From positions 186,001 to 250,000 of the forward strand of contig NJBN01000001.1 in NCBI GenBank assembly GCA_005223185.1: a stretch of DNA of 64,000 bases, read 5' to 3'. A program made the translations under genes and the position numbers. Origin of the DNA: a candidate division LCP-89 bacterium B3_LCP. GTDB lineage: Bacteria; Electryoneota; B3-LCP. Below the pieces are notes generated by a model. The model had not been told where the DNA came from. It saw only the letters and a list, made by a program, of their open reading frames with translations, and did no database searches. Positions 43,209 through 51,950 of this stretch are shown here, in pieces (the first letter of the stretch is position 1; every line of letters starts with the position of its first letter).

Positions 43209-46200
43209 TCACTTCATCAACACCATCTTCACTGACGCACTAAATTCCCCGGCGGTCAAGCGGTAGATGTAGATGCCCGAAGATAGTCTCAATCCACTTG
43301 CCCCTAAAGTGTTGAAGGTAACTTCATGCACCCCCGCATCCCGCCAACCATTGATCAAATTCGCTACAGAACGACCGGAAACATTATAAACCGTCAAGTT
43401 GACTTTGGCTGCTTGTGGTAACGCATAACAGATCGTTGTCGCTGGATTGAAGGGGTTGGGGAAGGCGGGATAGAGGGCGAAATGATCCGGTATTTGCGGC
43501 TGCGTAGTTAAAGTCAGCCACTGATCGAAGCTTTCTCCGGAATTGAACCAGTCATTGACAGGACCGCCGTCTCCGGATTCCCATTTAACAAATGTGAAAC
43601 TATCAGCATGCCAGATATCATCGGGATGGATGCCGACGCGCCCACTGTATTCATAGTTACCGAAAGGAGCTGCCGCGGGGACGGTTTGTATCCGGTCTCT
43701 ATTTACAGTCTGACTTGCAGATAGGGTAATATTAACCGGTCCAAGAAGGGGACCAAACCAGGTTCCGTTTGGTAATTGTGCTACAATCCATACATCGAAC
43801 GAAAGAGACGTTGCTTCGTTATTCGTTATCGCGATATTAAAGTCGAATTCACCACCAGTAGCGGGTATTGTAAGATAACTTTCGTCTGGGATTAAACATA
43901 CAGAGGCAGATGGCATGTCCTGTTCAAAATAGAAAGCCCCTATATCGGGGATGGTGCCGTCCGGATCATCAGGGCAGACTGGATCACCTGCATCAATACA
44001 AAGAGAGTTTTGCTGCAAGTTGAAATTGCCATTGAAAGGATCCACGAACAACGGATCAACGAAGATATTATTGCAAAAGTCGCAACTGTCGCCATTGAGA
44101 TTAACGTTGGTTAGCTCCCCAAGGCCTGCCGGAATGTTTAATCCTACAAGGTTACCACCATCATTATTAAATATGTCACAATATTTTATTAAGCTCTCCC
44201 CTTCTTCCCCATAATACCCCCCCCCGCCTGTATTGTCTTCGATGATGTTACTGGTAATAAATTTGCCTTCATAGCCCCAGTAGTTGTTATCAGAGAGGTA
44301 CATTCCTCCGCCATCTGGCGCTGTATTATTCACAATCGTGTTATTACGAACACCGGGGGAGCCCGAATTCTGAATACACATTCCACCGCCGCGCTCACTT
44401 GCAGTATTTCCACTGATCAGGTTATGATGGATGTCGTATCCACCACCGCTGGATATGTAAATACCTCCACCCCGGTTTGCTGCACTATTATCAGAGATCT
44501 CACAATAGCCAACTTCAAGATCGGTGCCTGGATGGCTGATAAGCAAACCACCCCCCCATTGAGCTGAATTTCTCGATATAATACAGTCAGTAATGACGGG
44601 CTCTGAATATTGGTGCGAATGGATTCCCCCACCAAAACCATTCGCGACATTGTCAGTAATCGTACAATTGCTGATTAAGGGCTCATTCCAGGTTATCCCA
44701 ATTCCGGCACCGTTGTTTTCACATGTGTTATTATTTACAATACAATCTCTAACGATACAATTTGACCCATAAATATTTATTCCGGCACCTTTATTATTAG
44801 CGAAGTTCTCACTTATGGTGCAGTTTGATACCTCCGCACTATCCGAAAGATAAAGATAAATTCCACCACCATACTGCCAGGCAGAATTACAGGAAACGGT
44901 GCAGCTGTCGATAATGACCGGTGAATTATTGCACCAGACTCCACCGCCGTGAAAACCATAATTATCTCGAATCGTACAGTGTTTAATAACCAGACTGACA
45001 TTATCGCAATATATGGCAGATGAATCACTTTCAGCGATAACAGAATATTCTAAACTGCACGAATCTGCAGCAGAGTCCCAGAAGCGAAGACCCTTCCAGC
45101 CTTCTATCCCCTCGTTAGTAATAAATTTTATGCTGTCGCTCTCAGTGCCAACTGCGTGGAGATAACCGTATATGTCAAAACTATATAAACCATTAAAAAG
45201 CAACACCACGCCCGGTTCTATTTCCAGGTAGTTATCGGTATCCACGTAAATGTCCCCATCAACTTCATAAACTGCCTGTGGTAAAACGCCGCTGATAGGA
45301 CCTGACAGAGGCCCTGATTGAGTAATCGAGAGGGCTACGGGAATCTCCTTTGGGCTGCCCATCGCACCTTCAGCGATAATCGTGATTTCTCCTTCATGGA
45401 TTCCTACTCCGAGTCCAGTTGTATCTACAGAAACAACCAGAGTGTCCGAAGGAGGTACTGGCCCCCCCGACATCGGAGTAACAGTCAACCAATCTATACT
45501 CTCTGAAACATTGTAATTAAATGTTCCTAGACCATCATTGTATATGACCAGTATCTGATCTTCAGGATTGGTATAACCGTATTCCACGTAAAAGTTTAGG
45601 CCACCAGGGAAAACGGATAAAAGGGAAGCAGACAATGTGGAGTTGTAGTGGTAACCCAGATCAAGAATACCATCATCAGGTTCGCCATCCGTGCGCGTTG
45701 TACCAGAAATCAGAGGAGTTGCTGGATTACCAGTATCAACACAGGGAGATTGCTCAAGTTGTCCCGCTGCTGTCTGCGATAGGAAATAGTCTCCCTGCGA
45801 CGCAGAGACAAATATTGGATCTTGATCTATATTCCCAGTGCCGGTGTATCCCCCTTCTATGCAGGTGTAAGTCATGGACTGAATCAGCGTAACTGTGGGA
45901 TCAACATTGTTCCAAATGATAGAATGAACGACAGCTATATTGTAACCAAAAACAACACCTTCACCATCGATACCAATACCATGGGCAGCATAGCTTCCCT
46001 GATTACCGTTTTGACCTCCAGCCCCTCCAATACCCTGGCTAATTTGTTCGTGTGCTGTTATTGTGCAATTGATAAAGGATATATTGCTATTACCCGCACC
46101 ACAAATGGAATACCCATCTCCTCCCTGGCCAACTCCTCCGGGTGCTCCAATACCAGGACTCGATGTACCACCAAAACCTAAAGCATCTCCTCCATTGCCG

Positions 46201-47189
46201 CCAGCTCCACCATATCCATCTCCCGTTTTATTCTGATAGAGCAGATTGTTAACCAAAGCAGTCGTTGAGGCTACACTATAGACTGCTCCACCGAACCCTG
46301 ATAACCCAGGTGCACCTTCTTCACCATCACCACCGTAAGCTCCAGAAGACCATGATTCTGCACCACCACCATTGCCTCCATTACCGCCAAAAGCATCACC
46401 GCAATGATTGTTATGTATAACATTACCGTAAACAACAGCATGCGAACCTTCAAGGAAAATCCCTCCACCTAATCCGCTTAAAGCCGTTCCACCTTCACCC
46501 CCATCACCACCCGAGGCTGAATCCAGTGTTTCGAAACCGTAGGTTCCATTGCCTCCTTCTCCACCATAGGCATCTCCGGTTCTATTATAACAAATCTCGT
46601 TGTTTATAATAGCAGGGCTTGAATTAGTGCAATATATAGCCCCTCCGTGGCCCGACTCAACACTTTCTCCAGGTGTACCGGGACTCCCTATCGTACCATT
46701 TACTCCGAAAACGTTTCTCGTTCTACAATATGCAATCAGGGAATGGCTTAGTAGAACTCGTGATGAATTTTTTAGATAAAGTCCTCCACCATGCATGTAC
46801 ATGTCAGGGTATGGTGATCCAACACCATGTTTGATGATGCAATAGGCCAACTTCGAACTGTCCATAGGACTCGAGTCGGTATTCAAGAAATCCAATCCTT
46901 CACAGCCCTGGGTGGTGTCGGTTGCGGTGAAAAGGATCGAATCGGTCTCGGTGCCGACCGCCAGCAGTTGTCCTTCGCAGCGGATGCGGACTAAAGGCTC
47001 CATCAACACCTGTACGCCCGGTTCAATTTCAAGCGTGCTCGTGGATGTGATAACGCAGTTGCCCTCAATGTAAAAAGGCGAACCAGCTAGTTCCCAGACA
47101 CCTGAAATGTTCCCACCTGAGATGTGGGTCTCAGCGTTTCCGAGGGAGACTACAAGTAAGATAGATAGAATGAATGATGCGGATTTCAC
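43209..47189 (-). CDS. Giant secreted right-handed beta-helix protein with FlgD/T9SS-type C-terminus
   Basis: The protein is about 1326 aa. The start is GTG at 47189, with GGAGG 5 nt upstream; the frame is open to 47288, but only this start gives the signal peptide (ASFILSILLVVSLGNA). Two long blocks of parallel beta-helix repeats follow: one rich in Gly (GGNGGNGG-type inserts, about 100-480), and a second (about 690-1080) with repeating I-x-N-C and SGGG patterns (GGGIYISSGGG). An Ig-like segment lies between. The last 85 residues (PNPFNPATTICY, SGIYIYRLTAGE) match the FlgD/T9SS type A sorting-domain family used for export and surface attachment. The likely role is surface binding or adhesion. 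The ligand is unknown. Confidence 0.88.
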   Translation of the reverse strand: MKSASFILSILLVVSLGNAETHISGGNISGVWELAGSPFYIEGNCVITSTSTLEIEPGVQVLMEPLVRIRCEGQLLAVGTETDSILFTATDTTQGCEGLDFLNTDSSPMDSSKLAYCIIKHGVGSPYPDMYMHGGGLYLKNSSRVLLSHSLIAYCRTRNVFGVNGTIGSPGTPGESVESGHGGAIYCTNSSPAIINNEICYNRTGDAYGGEGGNGTYGFETLDSASGGDGGEGGTALSGLGGGIFLEGSHAVVYGNVIHNNHCGDAFGGNGGNGGGAESWSSGAYGGDGEEGAPGLSGFGGAVYSVASTTALVNNLLYQNKTGDGYGGAGGNGGDALGFGGTSSPGIGAPGGVGQGGDGYSICGAGNSNISFINCTITAHEQISQGIGGAGGQNGNQGSYAAHGIGIDGEGVVFGYNIAVVHSIIWNNVDPTVTLIQSMTYTCIEGGYTGTGNIDQDPIFVSASQGDYFLSQTAAGQLEQSPCVDTGNPATPLISGTTRTDGEPDDGILDLGYHYNSTLSASLLSVFPGGLNFYVEYGYTNPEDQILVIYNDGLGTFNYNVSESIDWLTVTPMSGGPVPPSDTLVVSVDTTGLGVGIHEGEITIIAEGAMGSPKEIPVALSITQSGPLSGPISGVLPQAVYEVDGDIYVDTDNYLEIEPGVVLLFNGLYSFDIYGYLHAVGTESDSIKFITNEGIEGWKGLRFWDSAADSCSLEYSVIAESDSSAIYCDNVSLVIKHCTIRDNYGFHGGGVWCNNSPVIIDSCTVSCNSAWQYGGGIYLYLSDSAEVSNCTISENFANNKGAGINIYGSNCIVRDCIVNNNTCENNGAGIGITWNEPLISNCTITDNVANGFGGGIHSHQYSEPVITDCIISRNSAQWGGGLLISHPGTDLEVGYCEISDNSAANRGGGIYISSGGGYDIHHNLISGNTASERGGGMCIQNSGSPGVRNNTIVNNTAPDGGGMYLSDNNYWGYEGKFITSNIIEDNTGGGGYYGEEGESLIKYCDIFNNDGGNLVGLNIPAGLGELTNVNLNGDSCDFCNNIFVDPLFVDPFNGNFNLQQNSLCIDAGDPVCPDDPDGTIPDIGAFYFEQDMPSASVCLIPDESYLTIPATGGEFDFNIAITNNEATSLSFDVWIVAQLPNGTWFGPLLGPVNITLSASQTVNRDRIQTVPAAAPFGNYEYSGRVGIHPDDIWHADSFTFVKWESGDGGPVNDWFNSGESFDQWLTLTTQPQIPDHFALYPAFPNPFNPATTICYALPQAAKVNLTVYNVSGRSVANLINGWRDAGVHEVTFNTLGASGLRLSSGIYIYRLTAGEFSASVKMVLMK

Positions 47190-47216
47190 ATTAACCTCCA
47201 AAAGATACACAACTTT

Positions 47217-47245
47217 AATATACCAAAAGTTTATAACAAAGTCAA
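47217..47245 (-). promoter_or_regulatory. Sigma-70-type promoter of the beta-helix gene
   Basis: On the minus strand TTGACT (47245-47240) and TATATT (47222-47217) are separated by exactly 17 nt. The pair lies 28 nt before the GTG start. This is close to the housekeeping consensus. Confidence 0.6.
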
Positions 47246-47339
47246 GCTTTTTTAAAAATCCCTGAAAATAAATTACAATTGATAACATTTACCATCGATG
47301 AACCACCAATTCATTCATACAAATTCACCTCTTTGTTCG

Positions 47340-47368
47340 TTGCTTTTTGGAACGGATTTGGGTATCTT
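47340..47368 (+). promoter_or_regulatory. Possible promoter of pgi
   Basis: TTGCTT (47340-47345) and TATCTT (47363-47368) are spaced by 17 nt, 34 nt before the pgi start. The match is moderate. Confidence 0.3.
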
Positions 47369-47402
47369 ATTTACTTGTGCATTTTAATCTAAAGGGTCTG
47401 TA

Positions 47403-48725
47403 ATGGGAACCAAAGTAAGCTGGAATTTCGATAATCTTCTTATGGGTAACGTCGGGAAACCGCTGGGATTGACAGAAGAAGCTTTCAGCGGTGCTCTACC
47501 TCAAGCGCAACGTGCTCACGAAGATCTGATGCAGCGCCGTGAAAGGGGCGATCTGCCCTTCTACGATCTTCCCAAACGAGGTGAAATTGTCGCAGAAATT
47601 CTGGAATATTCAGCAGAAGTCCGCCGGCGCTTCACCGATGTGGTGATTTTAGGGATAGGGGGGAGTTCACTGGGGCCGGCAGCTCTGCAGACTGCGTTAG
47701 GAAGAAATCCCGATAATGCTGAATCAGGACCCGCTCTACACTTCCCAGATAACGTTGACCCCTTCGAATTCGATGCTCTGTTGGGGATATTGGATCTGGA
47801 GAATACGCTTTTCAACGTGGTGACTAAATCCGGGGGAACACCGGAGACGGTGGCGCAATATCTGATCGTCAGGGAGAGGCTGGAACACAAGTTAGGGGAT
47901 CGCTATAGAGAACATTTGGTTTTCACAACTGACCCGCAAAAGGGACAACTTCGGCAGTTGGCTTCAGAAGAAGACATCAGGACGTTCAGCATAGATTCCG
48001 GTGTGGGCGGACGTTTTTCGATATTGACGCCGGTGGGATTACTCCCGGCAGCGCTGGGGGGATTGGATGTAAAGGGACTGTGCGAGGGTGCTGCATTTGC
48101 GGCAGAAGAGGGAACGAACGGAAACATTTCGGATAATCCCGCTTACCGGTTCGCCCTTTCACTGTGCCTGTTGCGGGATAACAGGGGCGTGGGAACTGTG
48201 GTGATGATGCCCTACTGTAACCGCCTTTTGGGTATGGCTGATTGGTTCCGGCAGTTGTGGGCGGAAAGCCTTGGGAAAAAGATAGACCTGGCGGGAGAGG
48301 AGATCTTCTGGGGACAGACTCCGGAGAAGGCACTGGGCGCCACGGATCAACATTCCATGGTGCAGCTTTACATGGAAGGACCGTTTGACAAGGTGATCTG
48401 CTTCTTAGAGGTGGAGGATCACGGAGTTGATGTCGTCATTCCCCGCATATATCCCCAAAAACCGGACCTTAATTTCTGGGGTGGACATACGTTATCGGAA
48501 TTGATTACCGCGGAGAAACATGCCACTGAAGAGGCGTTACTGCAAGCCGGACGTCCTTCCATGACGGCGCTTTTCCCCAGGGTGGATGCGTACTCTGTGG
48601 GGCATTTCCTGATGACACTGGAAATAGCCACCGTCTTTGCCGGATCATTCTTAGGAATCAACCCGCTGGATCAGCCCGGAGTGGAATTGGGCAAAGTGTT
48701 GACCAAAAAGAGATTGTCAGGTTGA
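47403..48725 (+). CDS. pgi: Glucose-6-phosphate isomerase
   Basis: The enzyme interconverts glucose-6-phosphate and fructose-6-phosphate in glycolysis and gluconeogenesis. The 440-aa product is of the short bacterial type. It shows the SIS-domain phosphate-binding loops ILGIGGSSLGPAAL and TKSGGTPET and the family segment GGRFSILTPVGLLPAAL. Glu and His residues of the active-site region (GATDQHSMVQLYMEG) are present. It may share a transcript with the PHP gene downstream, although a 109-nt gap separates them. Confidence 0.95.
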   Translation: MGTKVSWNFDNLLMGNVGKPLGLTEEAFSGALPQAQRAHEDLMQRRERGDLPFYDLPKRGEIVAEILEYSAEVRRRFTDVVILGIGGSSLGPAALQTALGRNPDNAESGPALHFPDNVDPFEFDALLGILDLENTLFNVVTKSGGTPETVAQYLIVRERLEHKLGDRYREHLVFTTDPQKGQLRQLASEEDIRTFSIDSGVGGRFSILTPVGLLPAALGGLDVKGLCEGAAFAAEEGTNGNISDNPAYRFALSLCLLRDNRGVGTVVMMPYCNRLLGMADWFRQLWAESLGKKIDLAGEEIFWGQTPEKALGATDQHSMVQLYMEGPFDKVICFLEVEDHGVDVVIPRIYPQKPDLNFWGGHTLSELITAEKHATEEALLQAGRPSMTALFPRVDAYSVGHFLMTLEIATVFAGSFLGINPLDQPGVELGKVLTKKRLSG

Positions 48726-48834
48726 TAAATAGCGTTTCCACTGAAATATCTGCCCTGAAGAAAAATAAAAATGACCTTGCTTTATTGCCTGAATAATATT
48801 TAATTTAAACGTTTAAATAACTTGGAACTTACAC

Positions 48835-49674
48835 TTGATAGACCTGCATACTCACACAACCGCTTCTGACGGCACTTTCTCTCCTGCTAAGCTGGTTCAT
48901 CTGGCTAAGGATGAGGGATTGCAAGCTGTAGCCATTACCGATCACGATACTATCGCCGGAAACGCCGAAGCTCTGACTATCGGCAGAGAAATTGGTATAG
49001 AGGTCGTTCCCGGCGTTGAGATAAGCGCTGATTCGCCCTTCGGATCCATTCACATCGTGGGATTGCTCATTGATACAGAAGATGAGAAGATGGAGTCCAT
49101 ACTGACAGAACTGCGCGAATACAGGTACAAGCGCAACGTCAAAATGATAGACCTGCTGGTGGGGATGGGAATTCCTATCACAATGGAAGAATTGGTGGTT
49201 ATATCGGGCGGTGATCTGGTGGGGAGACCTCATTTTGCCGCTCTTCTGGTGAGTAAAGGCGTGGTTTCATCCTACCAGGAGGCATTTAACAAGTATCTTA
49301 AAGCTGGCGGGAAGGCTTACTTAGATAAGAAACGGCTGCCGGTGAATGAAGCCATCCTGATGATCAAAAATTCAGGGGGGATACCCATTCTGGCGCATCC
49401 TTATGTTTTGCGAATAAAGGATGAAGAGAACATTGAAGCTAATATCGAGTATTTAGTCGAGCTTGGAATTGAAGGAATTGAAGTGTTCTATTCCGAACAC
49501 AGCCGCGGAGATGAAGCTCTATTTGCCGATCTGGCGCGCAGACATAGCCTGCTGGTATCTGGCGGCACTGATTTCCACGGAGACGTCAAGCCGGGTGTGA
49601 GTTTAGGCAGAGGACACGGCAACCTGAATATTCCCTACTATCTACTGGAGAGCATCAAGGAGATGGTAGCGTGA
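48835..49674 (+). CDS. PHP-domain phosphoesterase
   Basis: The 279-aa protein begins with DLHTHTTASDGTFSP and has ITDHDTI, HPYV and GTDFHG, the four metal-binding motifs of the PHP fold. Small stand-alone PHP proteins of this type often act on nucleotides such as 3',5'-bisphosphates or on 5' ends of RNA. The start is TTG at 48835, since the PHP motif begins at the second residue; a GGAA sequence lies 9 nt upstream. It overlaps the DegT gene by 4 nt (GTGA). Confidence 0.9.
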   Translation: MIDLHTHTTASDGTFSPAKLVHLAKDEGLQAVAITDHDTIAGNAEALTIGREIGIEVVPGVEISADSPFGSIHIVGLLIDTEDEKMESILTELREYRYKRNVKMIDLLVGMGIPITMEELVVISGGDLVGRPHFAALLVSKGVVSSYQEAFNKYLKAGGKAYLDKKRLPVNEAILMIKNSGGIPILAHPYVLRIKDEENIEANIEYLVELGIEGIEVFYSEHSRGDEALFADLARRHSLLVSGGTDFHGDVKPGVSLGRGHGNLNIPYYLLESIKEMVA

Positions 49675-50783
49675 AAGTTCCACCTTTAGATCTAAAAGCC
49701 CAATTCGAAGGCATCCGCGAAGACGTCCAACAACGGGTTGAAGAGGTCTTTCAATCGCAGGGATTTATTTTGGGACCGCTGGCGCAGGAACTTGAGACCC
49801 AGATTGCCGCATTGTGCGAAGTAAAGCACGGCATCGGGGTGGCTTCCGGTTCCGATGCGTTACTGCTGTCTCTGATGGCTCTGGGAATTGGCGAAGGTGA
49901 CGCCGTTATAACCACCCCATTCAGCTTCTTTTCGACCGTTTCGGCGATCACCCGCTTGGGAGCAGAAGCCATCTTTGTGGATATCGATCCGGTAACCTGT
50001 AACCTCAACCCTGATCTTTTAAATAACATAACTCAGCCGAATGTAAGAGCTATCCTGCCGGTACACCTCTACGGGCAATTGGCTAATATGGAGGATATCA
50101 ACAGATGGGCCTGGGAACGGGATATTGATGTTGTCGAAGATGCCGCGCAGGCTATCGGCGCTTCGCGTAACGGCAGACCAGCGGGCAATTGGGGAACGCT
50201 TTCGGCTTTCTCATTTTACCCCACCAAAAACCTGGGTGGCGCTGGTGATGGCGGCATGATCGTCACAGACGATGACGATTTGGCTGAAAAACTGCGCAGT
50301 TTGCGGGATCACGGTGCGCGGCAGCGATATTATCACGATGAGGTGGGAATAAATTCGCGGCTGGATGCTCTGCAGGCAGCGGTGCTGCTGAGTAAACTAC
50401 CACATCTGGAGAGTTGGAACCAGAAGCGAAGGGAGATTGCTGATCAATACCGTGAGGCTTTGCAGGATCTACCGATTGAACTGCCCGTTGAGGAGGAGGG
50501 CAACCATCATATTTACCATCAGTTCGTAATACGTACCGACAGGCGGGACGAACTGAAAGCTTTCCTGGATGAAAAAGGCATCTTCAGTGCTATTTTCTAC
50601 CCGGTGCCTCTGCATCTGCAGAACTGTTTTGAGTTTTTAGGTTACCACGAAGGTGATCTGCTCGAAGCTGAGAAGGCAGTAAAAGAAGTACTGGCTCTGC
50701 CCATTTTCCCTGAATTAGGGGAAGAGCGGTTCGGTATGGTTGTGGATGCGGTGCGGGAGTTTTTTTTGGAAAGTAGAAGTTAG
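49671..50783 (+). CDS. DegT/DnrJ/EryC1/StrS-family aminotransferase
   Basis: The family makes amino sugars by PLP-dependent transamination, usually for surface glycans. The 370-aa protein shows the substrate loop GSDALLLSLMALGIGEGD, EDAAQAIGA and the PLP-lysine segment SFYPTKNLGGAGDGG. GTG 49671 is the start, overlapping the PHP stop. No dedicated sugar-modifying partner is directly adjacent; the glycan cluster begins about 3 kb downstream. Confidence 0.93.
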   Translation: MKVPPLDLKAQFEGIREDVQQRVEEVFQSQGFILGPLAQELETQIAALCEVKHGIGVASGSDALLLSLMALGIGEGDAVITTPFSFFSTVSAITRLGAEAIFVDIDPVTCNLNPDLLNNITQPNVRAILPVHLYGQLANMEDINRWAWERDIDVVEDAAQAIGASRNGRPAGNWGTLSAFSFYPTKNLGGAGDGGMIVTDDDDLAEKLRSLRDHGARQRYYHDEVGINSRLDALQAAVLLSKLPHLESWNQKRREIADQYREALQDLPIELPVEEEGNHHIYHQFVIRTDRRDELKAFLDEKGIFSAIFYPVPLHLQNCFEFLGYHEGDLLEAEKAVKEVLALPIFPELGEERFGMVVDAVREFFLESRS

Positions 50784-50849
50784 AAGATAGAAGGAAAGAA
50801 GGTTAACCTAATAGCGAGCTAAACTAGTTTAAATTAGATCTCACTGAAG

Positions 50850-51398
50850 ATGGATCGTTTCTTTGAATTCGTAAGCAAAGTTATAGATGATTGTGATAGT
50901 CTACTGAATGATAAAGACTATGAGAATAGAAAGGATATAGTAAGAGCTGTTCTGTTTTCAATCATTAGTCTTTTATCAGCCTCATATTGTTCTGGTCGCA
51001 CCAGAAAAAATAATTGCTTCAACAATAAGAAGGAATTTGTTGCTTTTCTTAATAAATTTTGGATTTCTACTGAGAAATCACAGACGAGAAACCTAGATGT
51101 TGATGGTGAATCCCTGAATTTTAGAAGTCCAGAATTATTATGGGAAATAAGGAATTTAAGTGCACATCAATTTCGCGATGCAGGAATGGCTTTTCCTACC
51201 GAGAACGATGAACAGGTAATCGTCTCATGTCCTGTAGAACACAACGGTGTAACACGGAATGAAGTGGAAGTAAATCCTTATGTTCTCTCAAAAGCGTTGC
51301 GATGTATGAGCGTTCTCTATAAAGCTTTTTGCAAAGCGAATAATATAGATCCTAAGGCAAATTTACCTTATAAATCGATCTATGTTAAAGAAATTTAA
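50850..51398 (+). CDS. HEPN-like protein, function unknown
   Basis: The 182-aa protein is not recognised by family name. It is helical and contains RNLSAH at residues 101-106, matching the Rx4-6H motif of HEPN ribonucleases. The N-terminal DIVRAVLFSIISLLSA helix fits that fold too. The gene is clearly AT-richer than its neighbours, which suggests recent arrival. No antitoxin or nucleotidyltransferase partner is seen beside it. The region just downstream carries repeat hairpins and a GIY-YIG gene. Toxic RNase activity is possible but unproven. Confidence 0.55.
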   Translation: MDRFFEFVSKVIDDCDSLLNDKDYENRKDIVRAVLFSIISLLSASYCSGRTRKNNCFNNKKEFVAFLNKFWISTEKSQTRNLDVDGESLNFRSPELLWEIRNLSAHQFRDAGMAFPTENDEQVIVSCPVEHNGVTRNEVEVNPYVLSKALRCMSVLYKAFCKANNIDPKANLPYKSIYVKEI

Positions 51399-51439
51399 CT
51401 GGATTTATTGTCATTGTTTTCTTAACTAAAACATCCCCA

Positions 51440-51473
51440 GCCGTCATTCTGGCTTTGTCCAAAATCAGACGGC
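51440..51473. repeat. Nested hairpin, GTCATTCTGG family, left outer copy
   Basis: Outer arms GCCGTC and GACGGC are perfectly complementary. The core ATTCTGG...CCAAAAT pairs with one mismatch. The core matches the other copies while the outer arms do not. Confidence 0.75.
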
Positions 51474-51475
51474 GA

Positions 51476-51518
51476 AAAAGCTTGTCATTCTGGCTTGTCC
51501 AGAATCCGACAAGCTTTT
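51476..51518. repeat. Nested hairpin, GTCATTCTGG family, left flank of GIY-YIG gene
   Basis: Outer arms AAAAGCTTGTC and GACAAGCTTTT pair over 11 bp. The core ATTCTGG (51487) pairs with CCAGAAT (51499) around a 5-nt loop. It is an inverted counterpart of the copy at 51845-51885. Confidence 0.85.
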
Positions 51519-51541
51519 AGGAATCGATAGAACAATCTAAT

Positions 51542-51841
51542 ATGCCAGATAAAACGTTTGCTGTGTACATTTTGGCGAATGAGCGACCTACTCTTTATAT
51601 TGGTATGACAAATGATTTGATTAGAAGGGTACAGGAGCATAGGGAAAATGTGAATCCAAGGAGTTTTACCGCAAGGTATTCAGTGCACAAACTTGTTTAT
51701 TATGAATTCCTTGATGATGCGTACAATGCGATAGTGCGAGAGAAGCAATTGAAACACTTACATAGAATAGAGAAGATAGAATTAATAAGACAATTTAATC
51801 CGAAGTTTGTGGATCTGTTTGATAGGATTGTTACAGTTTGA
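51542..51841 (+). CDS. Small GIY-YIG nuclease-domain protein
   Basis: The 99-aa protein is a stand-alone GIY-YIG domain: the front reads [19 protein letters not shown], followed by RRVQEHR. Single-domain proteins like this (UvrC N-terminal type, YhbQ relatives) cut DNA or RNA; roles vary. It lies between inverted hairpin repeats (51476-51518 and 51845-51885), the right one starting 4 nt after its stop, and an extra hairpin further left. The sequence is AT-rich. This layout suggests a mobile cassette or a nuclease acting on its flanking repeats. Confidence 0.85.
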   Translation: MPDKTFAVYILANERPTLYIGMTNDLIRRVQEHRENVNPRSFTARYSVHKLVYYEFLDDAYNAIVREKQLKHLHRIEKIELIRQFNPKFVDLFDRIVTV

Positions 51842-51844
51842 AGA

Positions 51845-51885
51845 CCAACTTGTCTGATTCTGGACAAGCCAGAATGACAAGTTGG
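51845..51885. repeat. Nested hairpin, GTCATTCTGG family, right flank of GIY-YIG gene
   Basis: Outer arms CCAACTTGTC and GACAAGTTGG pair over 10 bp. The core ATTCTGG (51857) and CCAGAAT (51869) pairs around a 5-nt loop. Reverse-complemented, it matches the left copy in the core and differs in the distal arm bases, with pairing kept. It may also act as a terminator. Confidence 0.85.
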
Positions 51886-51950
51886 GGTAATGACCAGCAA
51901 TAACGACACAGAATGACAAATTGGAGTAGAATCTAGCCGTACGGCTTACC

